Shown: one piece after another, positions 52,974 to 61,596 of the stretch
How the letters are laid out: each line of letters opens with the position of its first letter
How positions within the stretch are numbered: position 1 is the stretch's first letter
Source: Clostridiales bacterium
GTDB taxonomy: Bacteria > Bacillota > Clostridia > Peptostreptococcales > Acidaminobacteraceae
Direction of reading: 5' to 3'
Length of the DNA stretch: 64,000 nt
Assembly: GCA_016342415.1 (NCBI GenBank)
Contig: JAEIOD010000005.1
Span: forward strand, 62,001-126,000
Notes under the pieces: generated by a model
What the model was told of the DNA's origin: nothing
Seen by the model: only the letters and a program-made list of their open reading frames with translations
The model's database searches: none
Translations under genes and position numbers: made by a program

Positions 52974-53489
52974 ATGGCTGCATTTTTTAGTATATCTATT
53001 GGGCTTTTTGTTGCTATTTTTTCGTTAGTGATGATACGACGAGAAGTTATGAAAGCCTCATTTTTTAAACATGTCAAATTAAATGATGGGGATACAGATG
53101 CAATTATTAATCAATTACGGGCAATTGAAATTACTGTTGATGAAATGAATCAGTCGTTTTATGATATTGCCAGTGATTTAGAAGGAAAATTTAGCATGCA
53201 TGAAAAAGAAATTGAGATCATTGATCAAAAGATCAATGATATTAATTTGTTAACAAAAGATTTATCTAAGATGCTGAATTATCAGGGGAAAGAAATTGCA
53301 ACGTTCAAAAAGCCTAATAATAGGGAAGTAGACAAAAAAGTAGAAGAAAAATCCATTGTAAAAGAAGAGCCTGATATTAAAAATGAAATTATGAGATTAA
53401 AAGCACTTGGAATGGATGATCAGCAAATTGCAAGACAATTAAATAAAGGAATTCGTGAGATAAATATGATCATGAACTTTATTAAATAA
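52974..53489 (+). CDS. Membrane-anchored coiled-coil protein with HTH-like tail (SwrB position)
   Basis: The 171 residues comprise one N-terminal membrane segment (about residues 3-22), a coiled-coil region (about 45-110) and a C-terminal helix-turn-helix-like part, EIMRLKALGMDDQQIARQLN, of the kind found in DUF6115-type proteins. It holds the position of B. subtilis swrB, which promotes assembly of the flagellar export apparatus, but sequence similarity to SwrB is too weak to assert. It is the last gene of the fla/che operon, and no terminator separates it from the rpsB promoter. Confidence 0.7.
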   Translation: MAAFFSISIGLFVAIFSLVMIRREVMKASFFKHVKLNDGDTDAIINQLRAIEITVDEMNQSFYDIASDLEGKFSMHEKEIEIIDQKINDINLLTKDLSKMLNYQGKEIATFKKPNNREVDKKVEEKSIVKEEPDIKNEIMRLKALGMDDQQIARQLNKGIREINMIMNFIK

Positions 53490-53504
53490 ATAAACAGTAT
53501 AATA

Positions 53505-53533
53505 TTGTATATGTCATTTTATTATGTTATACT
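53505..53533 (+). promoter_or_regulatory. Promoter of rpsB-tsf
   Basis: TTGTAT (53505-53510) and TATACT (53528-53533) are 17 bp apart, only 16 bp after the last flagellar gene. The 13-mer starting at the -10 is identical to that at rplS. Confidence 0.65.
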
Positions 53534-53539
53534 GTTTGA

Positions 53540-53639
53540 GGTAAAAAAAATCACACACAAAACTGACCAATCGCCCGAGTGCTCTAAATGGAGTGGGTGT
53601 AGGGATGACGTTTGTGGAGGAAAAACTAAGGAGGACAAT
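53540..53639 (+). promoter_or_regulatory. Structured 5' leader of rpsB (S2 leader candidate)
   Basis: The 100-nt leader contains CACAAA and TTTGTG arms (about 53556 and 53610) enclosing CGCCC and GGGTG arms, compatible with a branched hairpin before AGGAGG. S2 leaders are known regulatory RNAs. Membership in a known family was not tested. Confidence 0.4.
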
Positions 53640-54359
53640 ATGTCAGTAATTTCAATGAAACAATTATTAGAAGCTGGTGTTCATTTCGGTCACCAGACTA
53701 GAAGATGGAACCCAAAAATGGCACCATACATCTTCACAGAGAGAAATGGTATCTACATCATCGATTTACAACAAACTGTAAATTTAGTAGATAACGCTTA
53801 CAACGCTATCAGAGAAGTATCAGAAGCTGGTGGTCACGTACTATTTGTTGGTACTAAGAAACAAGCTCAAGAAGCGATTAAGCAAGAAGCAGGTAGATCT
53901 GGTATGTACTTCGTTAACCAAAGATGGTTAGGTGGTATGTTAACTAACTTCAAGACAATCAAGAAAAGAATCAACTTATTATTTGAACTTGAGAAAATGG
54001 AAGAGAACGGAACTTTCGAAGTACTTCCTAAGAAAGAAGTTATTCAATTAAAGCTTAAGAAAGAAAGATTAGAGAGATTCTTAGGTGGAATCAAGAACAT
54101 GCCTGGCTTACCAAGTATTGTATTTGTTGTTGATCCAAAGAAAGAAAAAAATGCTATCGCTGAAGCAAAATTATTAAATATTCCTGTAATTGGTATAGTA
54201 GATACAAACTGTGATCCAGATGATATTGACTATGTTATCCCTGGAAATGACGATGCTATTAGAGCGGTAAAATTAATTACTTCTAGAATGGCTGACGCTG
54301 TTATCGAAGGTAGACAAGGTGAAGAATTAGAGGAAGCTCCAGTAGTAACTGAAGCATAA
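53640..54359 (+). CDS. rpsB: 30S ribosomal protein S2
   Basis: The start is ATG 53640 behind AAGGAGG, giving 239 residues, the normal size; the frame is open further upstream only across the promoter and leader. S2 segments include [36 protein letters not shown] and the [14 protein letters not shown] region. It heads the rpsB-tsf operon. Confidence 0.98.
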   Translation: MSVISMKQLLEAGVHFGHQTRRWNPKMAPYIFTERNGIYIIDLQQTVNLVDNAYNAIREVSEAGGHVLFVGTKKQAQEAIKQEAGRSGMYFVNQRWLGGMLTNFKTIKKRINLLFELEKMEENGTFEVLPKKEVIQLKLKKERLERFLGGIKNMPGLPSIVFVVDPKKEKNAIAEAKLLNIPVIGIVDTNCDPDDIDYVIPGNDDAIRAVKLITSRMADAVIEGRQGEELEEAPVVTEA

Positions 54360-54381
54360 TCAATAATAAGGAGTGTATAAA

Positions 54382-55281
54382 ATGGCTATTACAGCTTCAA
54401 TGGTAAAAGAATTAAGAACTAGAACAGGTGCAGGCATGATGGACTGTAAGAAAGTTTTAGTAGAAACTGATGGCGATATGGATGCTGCTATCAAGTTAAT
54501 GAGAGAAAAAGGAATGGCTAAAGCAGCTAAAAAGGCTGGTAGAGTTGCTGCAGAGGGTCTTGTTAAGGCTGTTGTAGCTGATGGCAAAGCTGCTATCGTA
54601 GAAGTAAACTCTGAGACTGACTTCGTTTCTAAAAACGATTCATTCGTAGCTTTCGTAGAAAATGTTGCTAAACAAGCTTTAAATACAAATGCAGATTCTA
54701 TTGAATCTTTCATGTCAGAAGCATGGCATTTAGATACTTCTAAAGATGTTTTAACTGTACAAACTGAGCATATTGCTCAAATTGGTGAGAACTTAAACAT
54801 TAGAAGATTCAAAGTATTAGACTTAGGTCAAAATGCTGTTGCTGCATATATCCACGGTGGTGGAAAAATTGGTGTTTTAGTAGAAGTTGAAGGAGCTAAC
54901 GGTGATGCTATCGTTGAAGCTGCTAGAAATATTGCAATGCAAGTTGCTGCTACTAACCCAAAATATGTTTCTAGAGATGATGTTGATCAAGAGTTCATCG
55001 CAGCTGAAACGGAAGTTCTTACAAGTCAAGCATTAAACGAAGGTAAACCTGCTGCAATCGTTGAAAAGATGGTTCAAGGTAGAGTTCAAAAGATGCTTAA
55101 AGAGATTTGTTTATTAGATCAACCTTACGTTAAAGATGACGACTTTACAGTTGCTTCTTACTTAAAATCTGTAGATGCTAACGCAAAACTTGCTAATGTT
55201 ATTAGATTTGAGACTGGTGAAGGTATTGAGAAAAAAGAAGAAAACTTTGCAGAAGAAGTTGCTAAGCAAATCAAGGGTTAA
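54382..55281 (+). CDS. tsf: Translation elongation factor Ts
   Basis: EF-Ts exchanges GDP for GTP on EF-Tu. The start is ATG 54382 after AAGGAG; an in-frame GTG at 54373 overlaps that site. Signatures are LRTRTGAGMMDCKKVL at the N-terminus and VEVNSETDFVSKNDSF near residue 75, followed by the dimerization domain. It is 299 residues. A strong terminator follows. Confidence 0.98.
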   Translation: MAITASMVKELRTRTGAGMMDCKKVLVETDGDMDAAIKLMREKGMAKAAKKAGRVAAEGLVKAVVADGKAAIVEVNSETDFVSKNDSFVAFVENVAKQALNTNADSIESFMSEAWHLDTSKDVLTVQTEHIAQIGENLNIRRFKVLDLGQNAVAAYIHGGGKIGVLVEVEGANGDAIVEAARNIAMQVAATNPKYVSRDDVDQEFIAAETEVLTSQALNEGKPAAIVEKMVQGRVQKMLKEICLLDQPYVKDDDFTVASYLKSVDANAKLANVIRFETGEGIEKKEENFAEEVAKQIKG

Positions 55282-55289
55282 TTAAATAG

Positions 55290-55320
55290 AAGGACACTTT
55301 TATAAGTGTTCTTTTTTTTT
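55290..55320 (+). terminator. Intrinsic terminator after tsf
   Basis: AAGGACACTT pairs with AAGTGTTCTT (one G-U) around a TTAT loop, followed by a long T-run. Confidence 0.9.
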
Positions 55321-55349
55321 AGGAAATTCTTATGAAAGCTCTGATTTTA

Positions 55350-55358
55350 TGATAAAAT
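55350..55358 (+). promoter_or_regulatory. Candidate extended -10 promoter of pyrH-frr
   Basis: TGATAAAAT supplies an extended -10; a weak -35 (TTATGA) lies 17 bp upstream. It is about 65 bp before the pyrH start. Confidence 0.4.
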
Positions 55359-55423
55359 AGGTAGAGAGCTTTGTTTAAAGGATAATTTGACAAAGATGTG
55401 TAATCTTATAAGGAGGAGTCATT

Positions 55424-56128
55424 TTGAAGCCTAAATTTAAAAGAGTTATTTTGAAATTGAGTGGAGAAGCTTTAGGTGGTGCTAAAGGTACTGGTATAGA
55501 TGAGGAAATTGTCTCGATAGTGACAGATCAGATTAAAGAATTATCTGATGCTGGCGTTGAAGTCGCTGTTGTTATCGGTGGAGGGAATTTCTGGAGAGGA
55601 CGTACCAGTGAAAAAATGGATCGTTCAACAGCTGATTACATGGGTATGATGGCAACTGTTATTAATGCTTTAGCGTTACAAGATTCATGTGAGCAAAAGA
55701 ACCTTAGTACTCGAGTGATGAGTGCAATTGAAATGAGACAGATTGCAGAGCCTTACATAAAACGTAAAGCCGTACGTCATTTGGAAAAAGGACGTGTTGT
55801 AATTTTTGCTGCGGGAATTGGTAATCCATTCTTTTCAACTGATACAACAGCAGCACTTCGAGCTGCTGAAATTGAAGCTGAAGTTATCTTACTGGCTAAA
55901 AAAGTCGATGGTGTTTACGATAGTGATCCAAATGTAAACCCAAATGCCAAGAAATATACAACTATGACACATGATGATGTCATCAATAATAAGTTAGGTG
56001 TAATGGATACAACAGCTGCAACACTTTGTTTTGAGAATTCAATTCCAATCTTAGTGTTTGGTTTGGATGATCCAAAGAATATTATAAAAGCCTGTGAAGG
56101 TCAAAACATTGGAACTTTAATTAAATAG
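55424..56128 (+). CDS. pyrH: Uridylate kinase PyrH
   Basis: Hexameric UMP kinase, UMP + ATP to UDP + ADP. The 234 residues show [32 protein letters not shown] and [20 protein letters not shown]. The start is a TTG at 55424, seven bases after the strong AAGGAGGA; no ATG is suitably placed. It is followed by frr after nine bases, the common pair. Confidence 0.98.
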   Translation: MKPKFKRVILKLSGEALGGAKGTGIDEEIVSIVTDQIKELSDAGVEVAVVIGGGNFWRGRTSEKMDRSTADYMGMMATVINALALQDSCEQKNLSTRVMSAIEMRQIAEPYIKRKAVRHLEKGRVVIFAAGIGNPFFSTDTTAALRAAEIEAEVILLAKKVDGVYDSDPNVNPNAKKYTTMTHDDVINNKLGVMDTTAATLCFENSIPILVFGLDDPKNIIKACEGQNIGTLIK

Positions 56129-56137
56129 GAGGTAATC

Positions 56138-56695
56138 ATGGTTAAAACAATTTTAAAAGAATTAAATGAAAAGATGGATAAAACTCTTTCTGTCCTTAAA
56201 GATGAGTTTATGACGATTAGAGCTGGTAAAGCCAATCCATCAATATTAAATAAGGTAACAGTTGAATATTATGGAGCTGATACACCAATTAATCAAATGG
56301 CAGGCATTTCTGCTCCTGAGCCGAGAATGATTGTAGTACAGCCTTATGATGTTACTTTAATTCCTCAGATTGAAAAAGCAATTATGATGGCAGATCTTGG
56401 ATTGAATCCATCAAATGATGGTAAGTTAATAAGACTTGCTATTCCAATGCTAACAGAGGAAAGAAGAAAAGATTTAACTAAAGTGGTTAAAAAAGCAGGC
56501 GAGAATGCTAAAGTTGCTCTTAGAAATGAGAGACGCCAGGCAAATGATCATCTTAAAAAATTACATAAGGCTAATGAGTTGACTGATGATGATATTCGAT
56601 CAGGAGAAAAAGAAGTTCAGGTTTTAATTGATAAGTACGTTAAAATTGTTGATGAAATGGTTGAAGCAAAAGAGAAGGATATTTTAGCTGTATAG
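56138..56695 (+). CDS. frr: Ribosome recycling factor
   Basis: RRF splits post-termination ribosomes together with EF-G. The 185 residues show KDEFMTIRAGKANPSILNKV and PMLTEERRKDLTKVVKKAGE, typical of the three-helix domain. It starts behind AGGAGGT. A GC-rich terminator begins eight bases after the stop, before uppS. Confidence 0.98.
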   Translation: MVKTILKELNEKMDKTLSVLKDEFMTIRAGKANPSILNKVTVEYYGADTPINQMAGISAPEPRMIVVQPYDVTLIPQIEKAIMMADLGLNPSNDGKLIRLAIPMLTEERRKDLTKVVKKAGENAKVALRNERRQANDHLKKLHKANELTDDDIRSGEKEVQVLIDKYVKIVDEMVEAKEKDILAV

Positions 56696-56702
56696 TGACT
56701 CG

Positions 56703-56725
56703 ACCTCGGGTTCCCGAGGTTTTTT
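56703..56725 (+). terminator. Intrinsic terminator between frr and uppS
   Basis: A perfect ACCTCGGG/CCCGAGGT stem with a TT centre and a T-run to 56725. It ends only about six bases before the uppS ribosome binding site, and no promoter fits between them, so uppS may depend on read-through. Confidence 0.88.
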
Positions 56726-56742
56726 CCTTTTTGGAGGTAGAT

Positions 56743-57492
56743 ATGTTTAAAGCTTTTTTTAAGAAGAAGAATACTATAGAATCTTTTGAAGACTTAAATA
56801 TTCCCAATCATATTGCCATCATAATGGATGGTAATGGACGATGGGCAAAAAAAAGAAATATGCCAAGAAACGTTGGGCATAAAGCGGGTGTAGAAAAAGT
56901 AAAAACAATCTCAAAAGCGTGTTCTAAGTTCGGTGTAAAATATTTAACCTTGTATGCTTTTTCAACTGAAAATTGGAATAGACCGGATCAGGAAGTAAAT
57001 GGTCTAATGGATTTGTTGGTTTTCTTTTTAAAAAATGAATTAACCGAAATGCACGAAAGTAATGTTCGCATTATGACGATTGGAGATCTTTCTAGACTGC
57101 CGGAAAAACCACGAAAAACTATGGAAAATGCGATTAAGACCACGGAAAACAATGACGGACTTTATTTAATAATCGCATTGAACTATGGAGGGCGTGCTGA
57201 AATTAAAGAGGCTATAAAGCACATAGCTCAAGATGTTAAAGATGATAAAATAAAAGTTGACGCAATAGATGACTCACTTATAGAAAACTATCTATATACT
57301 AAAAACATTCCAGATCCCGATCTTATGATTAGGACAAGTGGAGAGTTTCGATTAAGTAATTACTTATTGTGGCAATTGGCTTATTCAGAATTTTATTTTA
57401 CAGATGTATATTGGCCTGATTTTGGTGAGCATGCACTACTTGAAGCCATAAAAGTATATTCGAGTCGTCAAAGAAGATTTGGTGGCGTATAG
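56743..57492 (+). CDS. uppS: Undecaprenyl diphosphate synthase (isoprenyl transferase)
   Basis: Cis-prenyltransferase that makes the lipid carrier for peptidoglycan. The start is ATG 56743 behind TGGAGGT; an in-frame GTG at 56695 lies before the terminator. Motifs include IAIIMDGNGRWAKKR (catalytic Asp), LYAFSTENW and RTSGEFRLSNYLLWQLAYSE. It is 249 residues. cdsA follows after eight bases. Confidence 0.97.
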   Translation: MFKAFFKKKNTIESFEDLNIPNHIAIIMDGNGRWAKKRNMPRNVGHKAGVEKVKTISKACSKFGVKYLTLYAFSTENWNRPDQEVNGLMDLLVFFLKNELTEMHESNVRIMTIGDLSRLPEKPRKTMENAIKTTENNDGLYLIIALNYGGRAEIKEAIKHIAQDVKDDKIKVDAIDDSLIENYLYTKNIPDPDLMIRTSGEFRLSNYLLWQLAYSEFYFTDVYWPDFGEHALLEAIKVYSSRQRRFGGV

Positions 57493-57500
57493 GAGGTCTG

Positions 57501-58283
57501 ATGTTAATTAGAATTATTAGTTCGGTTGTAGCATTACCATTACTATTCTTTTTTGTGTTAATGGGTGGAATTTATTTAGAGGTTGGTGTAGCATTAATTT
57601 CATTAATTGCACTATATGAATTTTTTAATGCTTTAAGAAAAAAATATCAACCAGTTGTTGCACCGACTTATATATTGTTAGTATTATTTAGTTTAACTTA
57701 TCACTTTGAAATGTACACGGTTTTAAGTGGTGTGGTGACGGTTTATATAGCCTTATTACTGGGATTATATGTTTTTGATGAAAAAAGACATTTTGCTGAT
57801 ATTGGCGTAACAGCTTTAGGGGCAATTTATATTATTTTCTTCTTATATCATGTTGTCTTGTTATCAAAATTAGAACCAGCTTTCATGATATGGTTTATAT
57901 TTATTGCATCTTGGGGAGCCGATACAGGTGCTTATTTCATAGGGAAAAAATTTGGTAAAAGAAAATTATCACCAACTGTAAGTCCGAACAAATCAGTTGA
58001 AGGTGCAGTCGCTGGCGTAACGACATCAGTTGTTTTATGTGTGATATTATCTATGGTGTTTGATGCTTCATTTGTACCATATAGTATTGCAATTGGTATT
58101 GTCGGTAGTTTGATATCAATTATAGGTGATTTAGTCGCTTCAAAGATTAAAAGAGAAATGGGCATAAAAGATTATGGTCATATTATGCCAGGCCATGGTG
58201 GCATTATGGATCGTTTTGATAGTTTACTTTTAGTGACACCATTTATCTATTATGTAATTAAATTGGTTTTAATGGTCAAATAA
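57501..58283 (+). CDS. cdsA: Phosphatidate cytidylyltransferase CdsA
   Basis: Makes CDP-diacylglycerol from phosphatidic acid and CTP, the entry to phospholipid synthesis. The 260-residue membrane protein has about seven or eight segments and the C-terminal signature KDYGHIMPGHGGIMDRFDS. It starts behind AGGAGGT. A strong terminator follows. Confidence 0.97.
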   Translation: MLIRIISSVVALPLLFFFVLMGGIYLEVGVALISLIALYEFFNALRKKYQPVVAPTYILLVLFSLTYHFEMYTVLSGVVTVYIALLLGLYVFDEKRHFADIGVTALGAIYIIFFLYHVVLLSKLEPAFMIWFIFIASWGADTGAYFIGKKFGKRKLSPTVSPNKSVEGAVAGVTTSVVLCVILSMVFDASFVPYSIAIGIVGSLISIIGDLVASKIKREMGIKDYGHIMPGHGGIMDRFDSLLLVTPFIYYVIKLVLMVK

Positions 58284-58293
58284 TTAATATAGT

Positions 58294-58324
58294 AAAATGA
58301 CAATCTTGTCATTTTATTTTTTTT
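58294..58324 (+). terminator. Intrinsic terminator after cdsA
   Basis: AAAATGACAA and TTGTCATTTT form a perfect 10-bp stem with a TC centre, followed by a T-rich tail. Confidence 0.88.
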
Positions 58325-58347
58325 GCATATCATTCAGTATCTAAATT

Positions 58348-58356
58348 TGATATAAT
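58348..58356 (+). promoter_or_regulatory. Extended -10 promoter of dxr-rseP-ispG
   Basis: TGATATAAT lies 24 bp before ATG 58381, without a good -35. It follows the cdsA terminator and so should restart transcription. Confidence 0.5.
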
Positions 58357-58380
58357 ATTATAGATAAAGGTAGGTCTGAT

Positions 58381-59529
58381 ATGAAAAAAATTACAATACT
58401 CGGCTCAACAGGTTCAATTGGAACGCAGAGCATCAATATACTTTCAAAGTATCCGAATGATTTTAAAATTATTGCCTTAACAGGTAATCAAAATATAGAG
58501 TTGTTGTTAAAACAAACCACAGAAATTAAGCCTAAATATGTGGTTATTTTTAATGAAATAATCTATAAAGCAAAAAAACATCTATTTGATCATCTAGAGG
58601 TAACAGTATTATCGGGATTGAGTGGATTGATAGAAGTGGCCACACTAGAAGATGTTGACGTGGTGATTAACTCAGTGGTTGGTAATATAGGTTTAATGCC
58701 AACACTCAAAGCAATACAAGCAAAAAAACAAGTCGCTATTGCCAACAAAGAATGTTTGGTTACTGCAGGAGAAATCTTAATGAAGGAAGCATCGCTTCAT
58801 CAAGTAGATATCTTACCCATCGACAGTGAACACTCAGCAATTTTCCAAGCATTACAAGGTAATTCTTTAAAAGATATTAAGCGGGTGATACTTACTGCAT
58901 CAGGTGGCCCTTTTAGAAATACGAGTAGAGAAGCTATAGAAAATATGAAAGCTTCTGATGCTCTAAAACATCCTAATTGGTCAATGGGACGAAAGATTTC
59001 TATTGACTCTGCAACTCTAATGAATAAAGGACTTGAGGTTATAGAAGCTAAATGGCTATATGATTTATCAATTGATCAAATTGATGTCATTGTTCATCCA
59101 CAAAGTATTATACATTCTATGGTTGAATACCACGATCATTCCATTATTGCGCAAATGAGTTTGCCAACAATGGAAATACCAATATTATATGCATTGTCGT
59201 ATCCTGAAAGAAAACCGATGATGTTTGAAACCGTCGATTTTGTAAAATTAGGAGCACTTACATTTGAAGCACCGAGACGTGATGATTTTCCCTGTTTGGA
59301 TTTAGCTTTTGAAGCCATTAATCGTGGTGGTTTGGTACCAACAGTTCTAAATGCCGCTAATGAGGAATTGGTATATGCATATTTAAAAAATGAAATATCT
59401 TTTTATGATATTTCAAAATATGTAGAGAAAGCGATGAACCATTTTGATATAAGACAGTTAACTAGCATTGATGATGTACTTGTTTATGATCAAAAGACTA
59501 GAACCTATATAAAGGAGATACTAAAATAA
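58381..59529 (+). CDS. dxr: 1-deoxy-D-xylulose 5-phosphate reductoisomerase
   Basis: First committed step of the MEP isoprenoid pathway, using NADPH to make 2-C-methyl-D-erythritol 4-phosphate. The 382 residues show the nucleotide site ILGSTGSIGTQSINIL, the metal-binding LPIDSEHSAIFQAL and the lid/substrate segment TASGGPFRN. rseP starts right after the stop, and ispG of the same pathway is two genes on. Confidence 0.98.
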   Translation: MKKITILGSTGSIGTQSINILSKYPNDFKIIALTGNQNIELLLKQTTEIKPKYVVIFNEIIYKAKKHLFDHLEVTVLSGLSGLIEVATLEDVDVVINSVVGNIGLMPTLKAIQAKKQVAIANKECLVTAGEILMKEASLHQVDILPIDSEHSAIFQALQGNSLKDIKRVILTASGGPFRNTSREAIENMKASDALKHPNWSMGRKISIDSATLMNKGLEVIEAKWLYDLSIDQIDVIVHPQSIIHSMVEYHDHSIIAQMSLPTMEIPILYALSYPERKPMMFETVDFVKLGALTFEAPRRDDFPCLDLAFEAINRGGLVPTVLNAANEELVYAYLKNEISFYDISKYVEKAMNHFDIRQLTSIDDVLVYDQKTRTYIKEILK

Positions 59530-60534
59530 ATGGAAATGATTAGAAGCGCAGCTGCGTTTATATTTGTAATTGGAATTATGGTCCTTGTTCATGAGCTCGG
59601 ACATTTTACAGTTGCCAAACTCAACAAAATACATGTTTATCAATTTTGTATTGGATTAGGTCCGAAAATATTTAAATATCAGGGTAAGGAAACAACTTAT
59701 GCTATTTGTTTGTTTCCAATTGGAGGCATGGTTGATTTACGAGAAGATGAAAATGATTTAACCAATGAAAGAAGTTTTTCATCTAAAAAACCTTATCAAA
59801 GACTCTTGGTTATCTTAGCAGGGGCATTTATGAACTTTGTACTAGCCTATGTTTTAATTGTTGGTATATTTTTAACTGAACCGTTACCAACTACAACAAT
59901 CGGGTCTCTTGCACCTAGTTTACCAGCCATTGAAGCAGGTATAGAAGTTGGTGATATAATACTTGAGATAAATGGGAATGATATTAAATTTTGGAATGAT
60001 GTAACCAATAATATAGCTTACAGTAAAGAAACCAAATTTGAAGTGAAAATAGACAGAGATGGTCAGGAAAAAGTTTATAGTTTAGAAGGTCATTTAAGTG
60101 AAGATGGTTATTATATAATTGGTGTTGGTACATTAATGGAAAAGCGACCAGAACTCGCTTTTGCTTATGGATGGAATGATTTTTTAGATAAGTCTACGAT
60201 GATAGTGGATGGTTTTGTGCAACTGATTACAAGACAAATAGATCCATCGGCTGTTTCTGGTCCAGTAGGTATATTTAAACAAGTTGGTGAAGTTGCTCAA
60301 ACAAATGATATGAAGAATTTACTTTATTTCACTGCCTTATTATCAATTAACCTTGGGATATTTAACTTACTACCATTTCCATTCTTAGATGGTGGTAGAG
60401 CTTGTTTTATTATATATGAAATTATTGTAAGAAAACCAATCAATAAGGATAAAGAAGCATTTGTTCACTTTATCGGAATGGTAGCATTGTTGGTGCTCAT
60501 GGTAGTACTTGTGTTTAAAGATTTAGCGGTGTAG
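59530..60534 (+). CDS. rseP: Site-2 intramembrane zinc metalloprotease RseP/RasP
   Basis: Cleaves transmembrane anti-sigma factors and signal peptides. The zinc motif VHELGHFTVAKL is near residues 22-33 in the first membrane segment. A PDZ domain follows (about 125-200, EVGDIILEINGNDI). The second metal motif LLPFPFLDGGRA is near residue 285. It is 334 residues, with about four membrane segments. It follows dxr directly, as in many Firmicutes. Confidence 0.96.
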   Translation: MEMIRSAAAFIFVIGIMVLVHELGHFTVAKLNKIHVYQFCIGLGPKIFKYQGKETTYAICLFPIGGMVDLREDENDLTNERSFSSKKPYQRLLVILAGAFMNFVLAYVLIVGIFLTEPLPTTTIGSLAPSLPAIEAGIEVGDIILEINGNDIKFWNDVTNNIAYSKETKFEVKIDRDGQEKVYSLEGHLSEDGYYIIGVGTLMEKRPELAFAYGWNDFLDKSTMIVDGFVQLITRQIDPSAVSGPVGIFKQVGEVAQTNDMKNLLYFTALLSINLGIFNLLPFPFLDGGRACFIIYEIIVRKPINKDKEAFVHFIGMVALLVLMVVLVFKDLAV

Positions 60535-60536
60535 TT

Positions 60537-61583
60537 ATGAAAAGAAGACAAACGCAAAAAATAAAAATTGGCAATCTCTTCATTGGAGGAGATGCCCCTA
60601 TTTTAATTCAATCAATGACCAATACAAAGACCAGTGATGTAGAAAAAACGGTTCAGCAGATATTAGAACTTGAACAAGCTGGATGTGAAATTGTAAGGGT
60701 AACAGTTAATGATAAAGAAGCTGCTAAAGCTATAAGAGAAATAAAAAAACGTATCCATATACCTTTGGTTGCAGATATTCATTTTGATTATAAATTGGCT
60801 TTGATGGCTATTGAAAATGGCATAGATAAACTACGTATAAATCCTGGTAATATAGGATCGGTAGACCGTATCGAAGCAGTTGTAAATGCTGCAAAAGAAA
60901 AGAGCATACCCATTAGAATTGGTGTCAATGGCGGTTCTCTTGAACAGGATATATTAGACTCGTACGGTGTAACAGCAGAAGGACTTTATCAAAGTGCATT
61001 GAAACATATTAGAATATTGGAATCGTTTGATTTTTACAACACAATAGTATCCATAAAAGCAAGTAGAATTCAAATGACTTTAGAGGCTTTTGAAATGTTG
61101 GCTGACGAAGTCGACTATCCTTTTCATATTGGAATTACCGAAGCGGGTACTAAGTTTAAAGGAACCATCAAATCTTCGATTGGTATTGGAGCTTTATTAT
61201 TAAAAGGGTTAGGAGATACTCTAAGAGTTTCACTTACAGCCGACCCAGTTGAGGAAATACCAGTATGTAAAGAAATACTTAATACGCTAGGACTTAGGAC
61301 TTTTGGAATTAAGTTTATATCATGTCCAACTTGTGGAAGAACACAAACAGCAATGATTGATATTGCAGAAGCCGTTGAAAAGGCTGTTTCACATCTTAAT
61401 AAAGAGTTGACTGTAGCTATTATGGGTTGCGCCGTAAATGGTCCTGGAGAAGCAAAAGAAGCTGATTTGGGTGTAGCATGTGGTGATAAAACAGGTTTGA
61501 TCTTTAAAAAAGGTGAAATCCTTAAAAAAGTAGATGAAAATGCAATCGTTTCGACTTTGGTTCAAATGATTGAGGAGTATTAG
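60537..61583 (+). CDS. ispG: 4-hydroxy-3-methylbut-2-enyl diphosphate synthase IspG
   Basis: The 4Fe-4S enzyme of the MEP pathway that makes HMBPP. The 348 residues show the TIM barrel start IQSMTNTKTSDVEKTVQQIL, VADIHFDYKLAL and the cluster ligands in ISCPTCGRTQ and MGCAVNGPGEAKEADLG. It is two bases after rseP. In B. subtilis proS occupies the place before polC. Confidence 0.98.
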   Translation: MKRRQTQKIKIGNLFIGGDAPILIQSMTNTKTSDVEKTVQQILELEQAGCEIVRVTVNDKEAAKAIREIKKRIHIPLVADIHFDYKLALMAIENGIDKLRINPGNIGSVDRIEAVVNAAKEKSIPIRIGVNGGSLEQDILDSYGVTAEGLYQSALKHIRILESFDFYNTIVSIKASRIQMTLEAFEMLADEVDYPFHIGITEAGTKFKGTIKSSIGIGALLLKGLGDTLRVSLTADPVEEIPVCKEILNTLGLRTFGIKFISCPTCGRTQTAMIDIAEAVEKAVSHLNKELTVAIMGCAVNGPGEAKEADLGVACGDKTGLIFKKGEILKKVDENAIVSTLVQMIEEY

Positions 61584-61596
61584 AAATGGAGATTTC

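Noticed and set aside
53505..53639. N-terminal extension of rpsB
   Set aside because: The stretch holds the promoter and leader, and S2 proteins begin at the downstream methionine.
55387..55410. TTGACA (55387-55392) as a pyrH promoter
   Set aside because: A -10 at 17 bp would fall on the ribosome binding site; no acceptable hexamer is present.
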